Source: Acidimicrobiales bacterium (GTDB taxonomy: Bacteria > Actinomycetota > Acidimicrobiia > Acidimicrobiales > Bog-793). Taken from it: 64,000 nucleotides of DNA. The position numbers and the translations under genes are program-made. This document shows, piece after piece, positions 56,721 through 64,000 of the stretch (positions within the stretch are counted from its first letter, which is position 1; each line of letters begins with the position of its first letter). The stretch spans positions 24,799 through 88,798 of the forward strand of contig DATGLP010000025.1 in the NCBI GenBank assembly GCA_035294085.1, given 5' to 3'. The notes under the pieces were generated by a model. It saw only the letters and a program-made list of their open reading frames with translations. It was not told the origin of the DNA and made no database searches.

Positions 56721-58345
56721 GTCGTCACCTCGGTCCCCCTATCAATGTGCAGCTCGCCGAACATCGCAGCGAGGATGCTCGCCTCGTTAATCGCCTGTTC
56801 TCCTGCTGGCAGGTCTGCCGCCACAGCGCCATTGCGCATTACGACGACGCGGTCGCACAAGGCGACCAGTTCGGCGAGCTCAGTGGACACGAGCAAGACC
56901 AGGACACCGGCAGTCGCCAGGTCCCGCAAGGATTGGTAGAAGTCGAGCTTCGTGGCGTGGTCGACGCCGCGGGTCGGGTCGTCGAGGATAACGACCCTCG
57001 GCTCAGCCGCAAGCCAGCGCGCCAGAATGACCTTTTGCTGGTTCCCGCCGCTGAGCGAGTCAATCGAGGCACCACTTGAGCTTGCTCGGATCTGCAGTTC
57101 GTCTCTGAAGCGCGCAAAGGCGCGCCGAGCCTTCCCGGGTCGGATGACGCCATACTTCGAGAACTTCTTGCTCCACATTGGCAGAGCGAAGTTGTCCAGA
57201 ACAGACTGGCCCGGAAGGATCCCTTCCCTCTTGCGATCCCGGGGAACATAGACAACCCCATGGCGCACCGCCTCGCTCACACCGGCGATTCTCACCAAGG
57301 TGCTGGACGGCTCGAACGCCAGCTGAACGGTGCCACTATGGTTCTCCATCCCGGCAAGCACCTTCAGCAAGCGAGACTGCCCGTGGCCATCCAGTCCAGC
57401 AAGACCAACAATCGTGCCGCTTTCAAATTCAAGCTCCACTGGGACAGCCTCTGCAGCAAGCACAACTCCGGACACGACGAGCCTAAATTCATCCGCCTGG
57501 CGCCTCCTGACCGAAGCAATTCGGCCCACCATCGCTTGAGAGGACCGGTCAGCCGCGCCAACCGCGTCTTCCCGCCCCGGCCCCCTCTCCCGACGACCGC
57601 TGCTCATCAGCTCGAGCAACACGTCGGTCGAGAGGTCGTCACCCTCTACCTCTCCCACCAGCTCGCCGTTGCGAAGCACGATCGCCGCATCACTTACGCC
57701 AGTCACCTCGCTCATCCGGTGCGAGACGAAGATGACGATCCGCCCACGATCGGCGAGCTCCCGGCAGATGGAAAGCAACCTGGCCGCCTCGTCCCGATCG
57801 AGTGCGGAAGTCGACTCGTCGAAAACGAAGCAACGGTCCCGTTCTCGCCGAAGGAGCGCCCGCGCGACTGCAACGACCTGCTGAAGGCCGAGGTCGAGCG
57901 TTCCAACTGGCTGATCGAGATCGGGCGGGTCGGAAGCGAGGGCTGCGATCGCTTCTTCGGCCCTATCCCGCTCGAGACGAGAATATCGAGATGGTCGAAG
58001 CCAGCGCCGTTCCCAGAGGTATACGTTATCGAGCACGCTCAAGTCCGGCGCCAGCAGGAGCTCCTGATAGACAACGCTAATGCCACTGTCGAGGGCAGTC
58101 TGCGGTCGGAAGGGACGCAAGCTCCTGCCGCCGAGTACAATTTCGCCTCGGTCCGGAACCACGACGCCGCCGAGCGTTTTCGTGAGGGTGCTCTTGCCAG
58201 ACCCGTTCTCGCCAACGAGTGCGTAGATACGGCCCGCGTGCAAAGTGCAGGATAGTCCGTTAAGCGCTACATTCGCCCCGAAGCGCTTTGACACGCCTCG
58301 GAACTCGAGCTCATAATCCTCGGTCTTTCCTGCCTGTCCGGTCAT
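56714..58345 (-). CDS. Sugar ABC transporter ATPase, RbsA-type double-domain
   Basis: The 543-residue protein has two ABC domains. The first has Walker A LVGENGSGKSTLTKTLGG, Q-loop SVVYQELLL, a degenerate signature LDLGLQQVVAVARAL, and Walker B FVFDESTSALD. The second has the altered Walker A typical of RbsA second halves (GLAGLDGHGQSRLLKVLAG), VVYVPRDRKREGILPG, the signature LSGGNQQKVILARWL and VVILDDPTRGVD. It powers uptake with the two permeases. The ATG has only a distant purine-rich site, and a strong hairpin lies in the gap to the binding-protein gene. Confidence 0.93.
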   Translation of the reverse strand: MTGQAGKTEDYELEFRGVSKRFGANVALNGLSCTLHAGRIYALVGENGSGKSTLTKTLGGVVVPDRGEIVLGGRSLRPFRPQTALDSGISVVYQELLLAPDLSVLDNVYLWERRWLRPSRYSRLERDRAEEAIAALASDPPDLDQPVGTLDLGLQQVVAVARALLRRERDRCFVFDESTSALDRDEAARLLSICRELADRGRIVIFVSHRMSEVTGVSDAAIVLRNGELVGEVEGDDLSTDVLLELMSSGRRERGPGREDAVGAADRSSQAMVGRIASVRRRQADEFRLVVSGVVLAAEAVPVELEFESGTIVGLAGLDGHGQSRLLKVLAGMENHSGTVQLAFEPSSTLVRIAGVSEAVRHGVVYVPRDRKREGILPGQSVLDNFALPMWSKKFSKYGVIRPGKARRAFARFRDELQIRASSSGASIDSLSGGNQQKVILARWLAAEPRVVILDDPTRGVDHATKLDFYQSLRDLATAGVLVLLVSTELAELVALCDRVVVMRNGAVAADLPAGEQAINEASILAAMFGELHIDRGTEVTTW

Positions 58346-58402
58346 CTACTTTGTGATCTTCCTCGCCGCATAGGTGATCCTTTCGCGGCGTTACGTCACA
58401 GC

Positions 58403-58441
58403 TCGGTCATGGCCGGGCACGACGTGCCCGGCCATGACCGA
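58403..58441 (-). terminator. Perfect 18-bp stem-loop between binding-protein and ATPase genes
   Basis: Positions 58403-58420 and 58424-58441 are perfect inverted repeats around a three-base loop. No U-run follows on the minus strand. Its place, after the binding-protein gene and before the ATPase gene, is typical of hairpins that stabilise the upstream mRNA or partly terminate so that the binding protein is made in excess. It could also be a protein-binding palindrome or a small mobile repeat. Confidence 0.75.
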
Positions 58442-58488
58442 CTTCAATACCTCATCACCAGCTACTTACCGGAGTCGGGGCTGGTGCG

Positions 58489-59742
58489 TCACCCGGAGAT
58501 TCCCCTCCCCTTTCCGTCGTACGGGACCGTCGGACCGGGATTGGTGAAGTACGGGTACAGGTCCTTCATCGGGAGGATACCCGGCGGCTCAGGGTAATTC
58601 GTGGAGCTCACTGTCAGTGATCGGTTCCACCACTTGTTGAGGTTGGCGCTCGTGATCCGCGGAGGCGTGAAGTAGATCGTGATGTTCTTCGGGTGCTTGC
58701 CCTCGAGGATCATGATCATCACACGGAAGGCCTCCCGCATTGACGCCCGAGGCGGCTCGGCGAGGCCGATGAAGTTGGGATGCTGGCCCTTCTGCAGGAG
58801 TTCGTGCCACACGGCGAGGAAGCCACCCGCACCGACGTCGCCCATGGCTGGGATCGGCCGGTGCTCCTGCAGGAACGCCTGCAGGATTCCCGAAGCCATG
58901 CCACCCTCCTGGTAGACGGCATCAATCCTCCCCGGGTGGGTCGAGAGGAACTGAAGAACCTGCTGCTTCGCGATGCTGTCGGTCACCTGACCGGTTACGG
59001 TTCCGACAACGTGGAAGTTCTTGTGCGTCTTCAAGAATGCAGCGAGTGCCGTCTGGTAGTCGACCGACAGCGTTTCGCCGGGAATCCCGATGACGTCGAG
59101 CAGGTTCACCTGGCCGTGCAGCTTCTGTGCATAGAAGTTCAAATACTGCATCCCAATTTCGTAGAAGTTCTCGTCGTAGTTCTCTCCGTAGGGCGTCGTC
59201 TGCGGACCCTGGTCGACAACGACTGGGATACCCGCGTCGTACGCACGCTTAATCACGCTGTCAAGTGCCGATGTGCCGTTCGGAATCGTAAGGATCGCGC
59301 TGCAGTGGTCGGCGGTGATCATGTCGTTAAACTGCGATATGGCAGTGGCTGTCACGAGATTGGAGTTCGTCACGAACGATCTGGCGACAAGCCCCGCCTT
59401 CTTATACTCAGCAACCATCTGGTTCCACGCGGCGAGCGTGTTGGCGCGCCACGAGTTGCCGAGATAGGAGTTCTGGAAACAGACCGTCCAGGGCGGCTTC
59501 GTTGGCTTCCAGTCACGATACGCGCTCGGGCCAAGCAGGTCGACTGCATGCGGGTACAGCTGGGCGATGGGCGCCGGAAGGCCTTTCGTATAGTTTTTCA
59601 CCGGCGAAGTCGGCAACTGACCCTGCCTGCCGCTGGCAGCGGCGTGCGGTGCAGCTCCCGCAGCAATGAGCCCCACGAACAGTAACGTCGCTGACGCCGC
59701 TCCGGAGAGCGTCAACTGTGCCCTTCTGCGAAGGCAATTCAT
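58489..59742 (-). CDS. Secreted sugar-type periplasmic-binding-like protein of the ABC importer
   Basis: The 417-residue protein starts with a Sec signal peptide: basic NCLRRRAQ, a hydrophobic core TLLFVGLIAAGAAP and an AAA cleavage region near residue 37, without a lipobox cysteine. The mature part is a type 1 (RbsB-like) binding protein: WTVCFQNSYLGNSWRANTLA, ILTIPNGTSALDSVIKRAYDAGIPVVVDQGP (read as AYDAGIPVVVDQGP) and ITSANLNKWW near the end. The ATG follows GAAGGAGCAAAGA. It probably captures the substrate for the downstream ATPase and permeases. Confidence 0.93.
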   Translation of the reverse strand: MNCLRRRAQLTLSGAASATLLFVGLIAAGAAPHAAASGRQGQLPTSPVKNYTKGLPAPIAQLYPHAVDLLGPSAYRDWKPTKPPWTVCFQNSYLGNSWRANTLAAWNQMVAEYKKAGLVARSFVTNSNLVTATAISQFNDMITADHCSAILTIPNGTSALDSVIKRAYDAGIPVVVDQGPQTTPYGENYDENFYEIGMQYLNFYAQKLHGQVNLLDVIGIPGETLSVDYQTALAAFLKTHKNFHVVGTVTGQVTDSIAKQQVLQFLSTHPGRIDAVYQEGGMASGILQAFLQEHRPIPAMGDVGAGGFLAVWHELLQKGQHPNFIGLAEPPRASMREAFRVMIMILEGKHPKNITIYFTPPRITSANLNKWWNRSLTVSSTNYPEPPGILPMKDLYPYFTNPGPTVPYDGKGRGISG

Positions 59743-59833
59743 TCTTTGCTCCTTCCCCCTCATGGTTTTCCCGCCGGCACCGAGTCGGATGCCGAGAGGC
59801 CTTGCGTCTCCGTGTTCTGGCGTCCTCGCCGGT

Positions 59834-60718
59834 TCAAGCGCCGATCACCCCCCGGAACATAGCCATGCCGGTGACTCCCGGACGACAACGCAGCAGCCGC
59901 CCGAAAAATACTGCCTCCTGAGTTACTCCAGCCTGGGACCCTAAGTCCGTGAGGAACAGATCGCCACCTTCGAAGACGCAGTTCGACAACGTCGTACCGC
60001 CGAGATCGACAAGTTCGACCCGTGAGCCGTCGGGGCTTAGTATGTGAAATCCACCCGATGACAGTGTCGCAATGTAGAGGTCACCATTTTCGGCGATGGC
60101 CAAGCCGTCGGGCACATGGCGCTCGTCGGCAAATTGGTGCACCTCCTCAATATCGCCGTTCGGGTGCCAGCGCCGCACCCGACGCGTGTAGGACTCCACC
60201 CACACCATGCTCCCGTCCGGTTCGGCCGCTATCCCGTTCGGGTATGCTTTTCCAACGCTGGCAATCACTTCGACTGCGCCATCCGGAGATACGGCATAGA
60301 CGTAGCCATCGTCAGGACGCGCTTCCGCATCCCAGATACCCGGATCCGTGAAATAGAGTCTCCCATCGGCTGCGAATACCAGGTCGTTCGGCATGTTCAA
60401 TGGATGACCGGCTACCGATGAGACAACGGTCTCGACAGTACCGTTGGGCCACACCTTCTGGATTGAGCCTGGTCCAAAATCCGACGATCGATACGGCCCG
60501 ATCGCGCCACCATTGTTGGCGACGTACACGCAGCCATCGGCGCCAAGCACGGCACCGTTCGGTGCACCGCCAAGCTTGGCGTAGACGCCACGACCGCCTG
60601 ATGGGCTCCAGACGCCCAGTCGACCTTCATATCCCTCACAGAAGGTGCACCTGCCATCGGGCAATACGACCGGTCCCTCGGCGTGCCCGATCCCTTCAAC
60701 CAGTATTTCGATGTCCAT
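59834..60718 (-). CDS. SMP-30/gluconolactonase-type lactonase, second copy
   Basis: The 294-residue beta-propeller has the same landmarks as the first-module copy: GHAEGPVVLPDGRCTFCEGY, LNMPNDLVFAADGRLYFTDPG and AYPNGIAAEPDGSMVWVESYT (in parts). These contain the glutamate, asparagine and aspartate that bind the metal in SMP-30 lactonases. No signal peptide is present, so it acts in the cytoplasm, after import. I chose the ATG before DIEILVEGIGHAEG, preceded by GGGGGTGAAC. It is the first gene of the second operon, about 90 bases before the binding-protein gene. Confidence 0.9.
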   Translation of the reverse strand: MDIEILVEGIGHAEGPVVLPDGRCTFCEGYEGRLGVWSPSGGRGVYAKLGGAPNGAVLGADGCVYVANNGGAIGPYRSSDFGPGSIQKVWPNGTVETVVSSVAGHPLNMPNDLVFAADGRLYFTDPGIWDAEARPDDGYVYAVSPDGAVEVIASVGKAYPNGIAAEPDGSMVWVESYTRRVRRWHPNGDIEEVHQFADERHVPDGLAIAENGDLYIATLSSGGFHILSPDGSRVELVDLGGTTLSNCVFEGGDLFLTDLGSQAGVTQEAVFFGRLLRCRPGVTGMAMFRGVIGA

Positions 60719-61292
60719 GTTCACCCCCGTTCGCCCCACCTCGTCCGGAATGCGGCTGTGCGGATTGGTGCTTCCCTCGCAGGTGAGGCGGCAGGCTCGC
60801 AGACACGTCGTGCGCGCCGCGAATGACGACGCGTTCCATTGCGGAGAGGGCTACGGCAGTCTGCACACAACTCAGCCAAGTTCGAGATCCTTGTCGACTA
60901 GATCGGCGCGCTCGGCGAGTACCCGACATGCCGCAACAGCCGCGTCACACCGGCCTGACAGAGGGTGATCAGCTCGCTCTGGAACTGCTGCCACGTCGCC
61001 GATGCCGTGACCGACTGTCTGGGCGGAACAACGGGCGGTGGTCGGCCAGCCAGCCAGTGGTTGGCAGCAGGATCCGGCGTGGCCCGCAGGCGGCCGCCGC
61101 GCGCTTGCTCATCGCGCCCCGTTGGTGAGTCCCTGAAACCGCCGTCCCCCCGATCTGATGCAGCCACCCGGCGTGACACTCGGCCGAGCGCGCTCCCTGC
61201 CCGCACCTCTTGCGTTGCCGGTGGTGCTCGCCTCGTTCACGCAGGTGGCATTGCCCTTGCCCAACGCGGAACCCCCCCTTCCCGAGCAGCCC
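60719..61292 (-). other. Long leader region upstream of the second operon
   Basis: About 575 bases separate the strong promoter at 61,300 from the SMP-30 start. No conserved gene is recognised; a 102-residue minus-strand frame ending at 60898 has a plausible-looking end (TWQQFQSELITLCQAG) but no family. The region may be a long untranslated leader with regulatory function, or old decayed DNA placed between promoter and operon. Confidence 0.4.
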
Positions 61293-61299
61293 GGTAGCA

Positions 61300-61328
61300 A
61301 TTCTACAGTCCGCTGTGTATTGTGTCAA
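61300..61328 (-). promoter_or_regulatory. Consensus-like sigma-70 promoter reading towards the second operon
   Basis: On the minus strand TTGACA (61323-61328) is followed by exactly 17 bases and TAGAAT (61300-61305). This is the best promoter match in the window. It points towards the SMP-30, transporter and DUF1537 genes. It lies about 130 bases from the divergent YhfZ-type regulator gene, which probably controls it. Confidence 0.75.
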
Positions 61329-61458
61329 GAGCGCCCACGAGGAGAGGGAACAGCATCGCAGTTGACTCCAGCCAGGGGTGGCGATCCCAGGTGCCGGGTG
61401 TTATGCCGAGGCCCTTCTGAGGATCGGCGATCACGCGTTCGGAGGAAACGGGGAACTC

Positions 61459-62433
61459 ATGGCTGATGGGACGTCGCAGGAGGCCATGTCGCACCTTCTG
61501 CTGCTGAAGAACGGGCTCGTGCTGCAACAGCTTGCCGCTCGGCTGATCGCGATCGAGCCGGGAGGCAGGCTCAACACCGTCGCGGATTACGCTCGTGAAA
61601 CCAAGGCGGGTCAGGGCACGGTGCAAAAGGCGCTCCGAACACTCGAACAGATCGGCGCAATACGGGTGCAGCCGCGCGGGCACCTCGGGGCCTTCCTCAT
61701 CGAGAGCAACATCGCGGAGCTCTGGCGAGCGACTGGCAGGAGTTACGTGCGAGGGCTCTGCCCCCTGCCAGACTCGCCCGAACTCGAAGGGTTTGCCACC
61801 GGCGTCGTCGAGTGCTTCGAGAGCGTCGGCCTCAGATTGCACCTCAGCTTCCTACCGGGCTCCGCGCGGCGGCTCGATGAACTTCTCGGCGGGAGTGTCG
61901 ACTTCGCCGCGTGCTCGCTCGCGGCAGCGAGAACGGCCTCCAGCAATGATGCAAAGTTTGAGATCGTCTACCGGGGATCGCCTGGGACCTACTACGCGGC
62001 CGACTCCCTCCGGCTGCTGAGCAAACGTCCGCTACCCGCACGCCGCGCGCTGCGAGTGGGCATCGACCGTAGCTCCTACGACCATGTGCTGCTCACTCAG
62101 GCTTGGCTGTCGACGGACCGGACGTCTCGACGAACTGAGCTCTGCGACATCTCCTACCACCTTATTCCTGACCTCGTAATGCGCGGGGCAATCGACATTG
62201 CGGTCTGGCACCAGACCAATCGTCGGCTCCAGGGGTCGCTCGAAGAGGTCGAGTTGATCCGCCCGGAGTCGGTCATCGCTGAGGACACGTGGAAGGACGT
62301 ATCCTCACTGGCCCTCATTGCCCGGAGCGATGATCTAGCTGTTCATGCCGTTTTTCGCCGGCTCGTCGACGCCGACCGTGTTGAAGCAGTAGAGAGCGAG
62401 GTCATTCGCGGTGTCCGGATCCCGCGCTACTGA
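61459..62433 (+). CDS. YhfZ-type transcriptional regulator (winged helix plus SBP-like domain)
   Basis: The 324-residue protein has an N-terminal winged-helix domain: LNTVADYARETKAGQGTVQKALRTLEQIGAI (read as ETKAGQGTVQKALRTLEQIG) is the helix-turn-helix and VQPRGHLGAFL the wing. From about residue 95 a YhfZ-like C-terminal domain resembles a type 2 periplasmic-binding fold (GLCPLPDSPELEGFATG, FLPGSARRLDELLGGSVDFAACS), which would bind an effector. The ATG lies after GGAGGAAAC and GGGGA elements. It is divergent from the second operon and is its likely regulator. Whether it activates or represses is unknown. Confidence 0.85.
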   Translation: MADGTSQEAMSHLLLLKNGLVLQQLAARLIAIEPGGRLNTVADYARETKAGQGTVQKALRTLEQIGAIRVQPRGHLGAFLIESNIAELWRATGRSYVRGLCPLPDSPELEGFATGVVECFESVGLRLHLSFLPGSARRLDELLGGSVDFAACSLAAARTASSNDAKFEIVYRGSPGTYYAADSLRLLSKRPLPARRALRVGIDRSSYDHVLLTQAWLSTDRTSRRTELCDISYHLIPDLVMRGAIDIAVWHQTNRRLQGSLEEVELIRPESVIAEDTWKDVSSLALIARSDDLAVHAVFRRLVDADRVEAVESEVIRGVRIPRY

Positions 62434-62869
62434 CCGGACTTCAGGATTGGAATTCTGCAGCATGTGAATACGCGTACGGGCCGAAAGGAGAGACTACTCG
62501 GGTTCCTCCAGCTCTCGCGCCGCTGAAGTGGGTCCACGAGCGCCCGAAGGGCTATCGTAACGACCCTCGGCGCCGGTGGTCGCTGCAGGGCGCCAGCCTC
62601 CACGAAATGGGCTTCAGCCCTGGCCCACGCTTCCTCTCGCGAGTCTTGTGACACTTTCGTGGGCGCGTGTTGAAGTATTGGCGTCCCCTGGAGAGCCTGT
62701 TGCGTGAACGGCAACCGGACGCCGCGGTGAGACGGGCGCTGGCAGCGCTCTCGACCGGCGCCGCCTGACAGGGGCTGCCGACGGGTGAACTGCGGCCGGC
62801 AGGGAGTTCGGGCCCTCCGGTCAGCAGTTCGCTGCGGTGGCCATCTGGCTGTCGGGCGCTGCCTCTGCG
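62434..62869. other. Degenerate region without a recognisable gene
   Basis: About 435 bases between the YhfZ-type gene and the IS1182 relic. Short plus-strand pieces such as WVHERPKGYRNDPRRRWSL (near 62,530) look like fragments of former coding sequence, but I recognise no family and the frames are broken. Probably decayed DNA near insertion sequences. Confidence 0.4.
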
Positions 62870-63799
62870 TCACGAAGCGCGCCGGTAGAGCTTCACGAGG
62901 TTGTGGGTCCCGCGGACGAGCTTCCACTCGGAGGCGGCAGCGTCCTTGCCTCGTCGCATGAAGCGGCGGACGTGGCGTCCGTCCTTGATCTGTCCGAAGA
63001 CGGGTTGGATGATCTCTGGCGCTTCCGGTAGAGGGCGCGGCCGGCCTCGTCGGTCACCTTGGGGTCCATCTGCTCGACGAGCGCGGCGTCCTTCCGGAGC
63101 CGCCCGCGCCGTCCGGTGCGCGGGGTCTCGTGCTCCTTCATGTTGCGCGTGGCGACGGAGGCGTCGGGGCCCTCTCGTCCAAGGCGGCGAGGTTCTCCTC
63201 GGAGCAGTACCCGGCGTCGGCCAGGAGCGTGCCGGGTTGGTCGTCGATACCAGCCTCAGCGAGCGAGGTCCTCGTCGCCTCGATCATCGGGTGGAGCTGG
63301 CCCATGTCGTTGTGCTCGTCGGTCACCGAGGCCGCGACGATCACCTGGTCTTCGTGCGCGACCGCCTGGGCGGCGTAGCCCTTGGAGGAAGCCCTTGGCG
63401 GTCGACAGCACCTTGGAGTCGGGATCGGTCGTGTTGACCTTCTTCTCCTGCGCCCCGGCCTTGTCCTTCGGTGCCTCTCATGCGCCTTGCGCTCGGCTGT
63501 TCGTTCCTTGTCGAGGAGCTCCTTCGCGGCCTTGAAGCGACGGCGACGATCCGCTCGCCCTCTGAGGGTGGCCGGCGGCTCGTCACCTCTGGCGTCTCCG
63601 AACTGCGCGTCCTCGGCCGCGTCGGTCGCTTCGGCATCGGCGAACGTCTTGTCGACTTCTTCGTCGATGGTGTCCTTCGCGCGGTTGGCCGACTTCGAGG
63701 CGTTGGCGGCCATCTTGGTTCCGTCGAGCGCGACCAGACCGACAGTCGTCATCCCCGCCTCGGCGCACAGGCGAAGCGACGCGGTGAAGATGGACCGGT
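62870..63799 (-). mobile_element. IS1182-family transposase relic, frameshifted and 5'-truncated
   Basis: Reading right to left, FTASLRLCAEAGMTTVGLVA and LDGTKMAANASKSANRAKDT match the start of the DDE domain, then KGYAAQAVAHEDQVIVAASV, HNDMGQLHPMIEATRTSLAEAG and LLADAGYCSEENLAALDE, and finally, in another frame, IIQPVFGQIKDGRHVRRFMRR and EWKLVRGTHNLVKLYRRAS ending at the TGA at 62870. This is the order of IS1182-type transposases. At least two frame changes, and loss of the N-terminal helix-turn-helix part, make it inactive. Confidence 0.82.
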
Positions 63800-64000
63800 G
63801 GCGTCAGGTCCTTGGTGTAAATGCGCAACGGGCGTAGGTTCCTTCGAGCCGTTCGAAAACACGAAGGAGGACCCACGCCCGTGGCACCACGAGTATCGCC
63901 CACCGAGACCATCCGCGCCGAGATCCACGCCGCCTTCGACGGTGAGGGTGACCTGCTCTCCGCGATCGAGCAGGTCGCACGCCTGTCGGTGCGCCTCACG
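63800..64000 (+). mobile_element. IS256-family element, left end with start of its transposase (continues past window)
   Basis: Immediately after the last recognisable IS1182 codons the sequence changes to one with a GGTGTAAATGCG-type segment, as found near IS256-family ends. A GTG at 63881 after AAGGAGG then opens a frame to the window edge, starting APRVSPTETIRAEIHAAF, matching the N-terminus of actinobacterial mutator-type transposases. The exact left end and inverted repeat cannot be fixed from one side. Confidence 0.65.
63881..64000 (+). CDS. IS256-family (mutator) transposase, N-terminal fragment
   Basis: Forty codons are visible before the window ends. The sequence APRVSPTETIRAEIHAAF and then LLSAIEQVARLSVRL resembles the start of IS256-type transposases in actinobacteria, upstream of the zinc-finger and DDE regions. 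The ribosome site AAGGAGG lies ten bases before the GTG. Whether the gene is intact cannot be judged. Confidence 0.65.
   Translation, partial: MAPRVSPTETIRAEIHAAFDGEGDLLSAIEQVARLSVRLT

Noticed and set aside
57260..58255. 331-codon plus-strand open frame inside the ABC ATPase gene
   Set aside because: Antisense shadow; the minus strand carries all ABC motifs without interruption.
61303..61842. 179-codon minus-strand frame starting inside the regulator gene
   Set aside because: Antisense to the winged-helix domain of the YhfZ-type regulator and without recognisable motifs. The strong promoter at 61,300 lies at its end, not its start.
62668..62768. Short plus-strand frame (LKYWRPLESLLRERQPD...) after the regulator
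   Set aside because: About 32 codons, TTG start, no ribosome site and no family; probably a fragment of decayed coding sequence.

Overview
This window comes from a very GC-rich bacterium, most probably an actinobacterium; a deep-branching class such as Acidimicrobiia is my guess, not something shown. The reasons are gene content and order: RNase J-dapA-dapB-M16 peptidase-pnp-rpsO, then priA-metK-coaBC-rpoZ-gmk with the actinobacterial nucleoid protein mIHF, and a PriA without the usual helicase motifs. GTG starts and 4-base GTGA stop/start overlaps are the rule.

Positions 1 to about 39,550 are a dense chromosomal core. In order there are the RNase J/lysine/PNPase block; the metK/coaBC/gmk/mihF block; a complete de novo pyrimidine operon (pyrR-pyrB-pyrC-carA-carB-pyrD-pyrF, read right to left); a translation and aromatic block (purM-like, nusB, efp, Xaa-Pro peptidase, aroQ, aroB, aroC) with a separate aroK; an NfuA-like Fe-S protein; an ATP-grasp enzyme; a CCAEP-tail radical SAM protein with a cysteine-rich partner; RNase D, a flavin reductase, a lipoprotein and tyrS. 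AroB carries an N-terminal shikimate-kinase-like domain whose P-loop is lost.

Positions about 39,560 to 62,430 are an accessory catabolic region whose GC content falls visibly towards the right. It holds two related modules read right to left. The first (39,563-47,046) has an SMP-30 lactonase, a 5'-truncated enoyl-CoA hydratase, an SDR, a zinc alcohol dehydrogenase, a frameshifted class III CoA-transferase, a solute-binding-like protein without a signal peptide, and an acyl-CoA ligase. The second (49,276-60,718) looks intact and is probably one long operon: SMP-30 lactonase, secreted sugar-binding protein, ABC ATPase, two permeases, a DUF1537 acid-sugar kinase, a PdxA2-like dehydrogenase, an FAD-linked oxidase, a MaoC-like hydratase and a class III CoA-transferase. 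A consensus-like promoter lies upstream and a divergent YhfZ-type regulator faces it. The combination suggests import of a sugar acid or lactone, hydrolysis, phosphorylation and oxidation, followed by CoA-linked steps. The substrate is unknown.

Between and beyond the modules lie decayed mobile elements: ISL3 and IS1380 relics at 47.4-49.1 kb, and at the right edge a degraded IS1182 transposase abutted by the start of an IS256-family element. I saw no rRNA, tRNA, CRISPR array or phage genes. Many genes in the core have a TANNNT-type -10 box 6 to 8 bases before the start codon, which suggests leaderless mRNAs.
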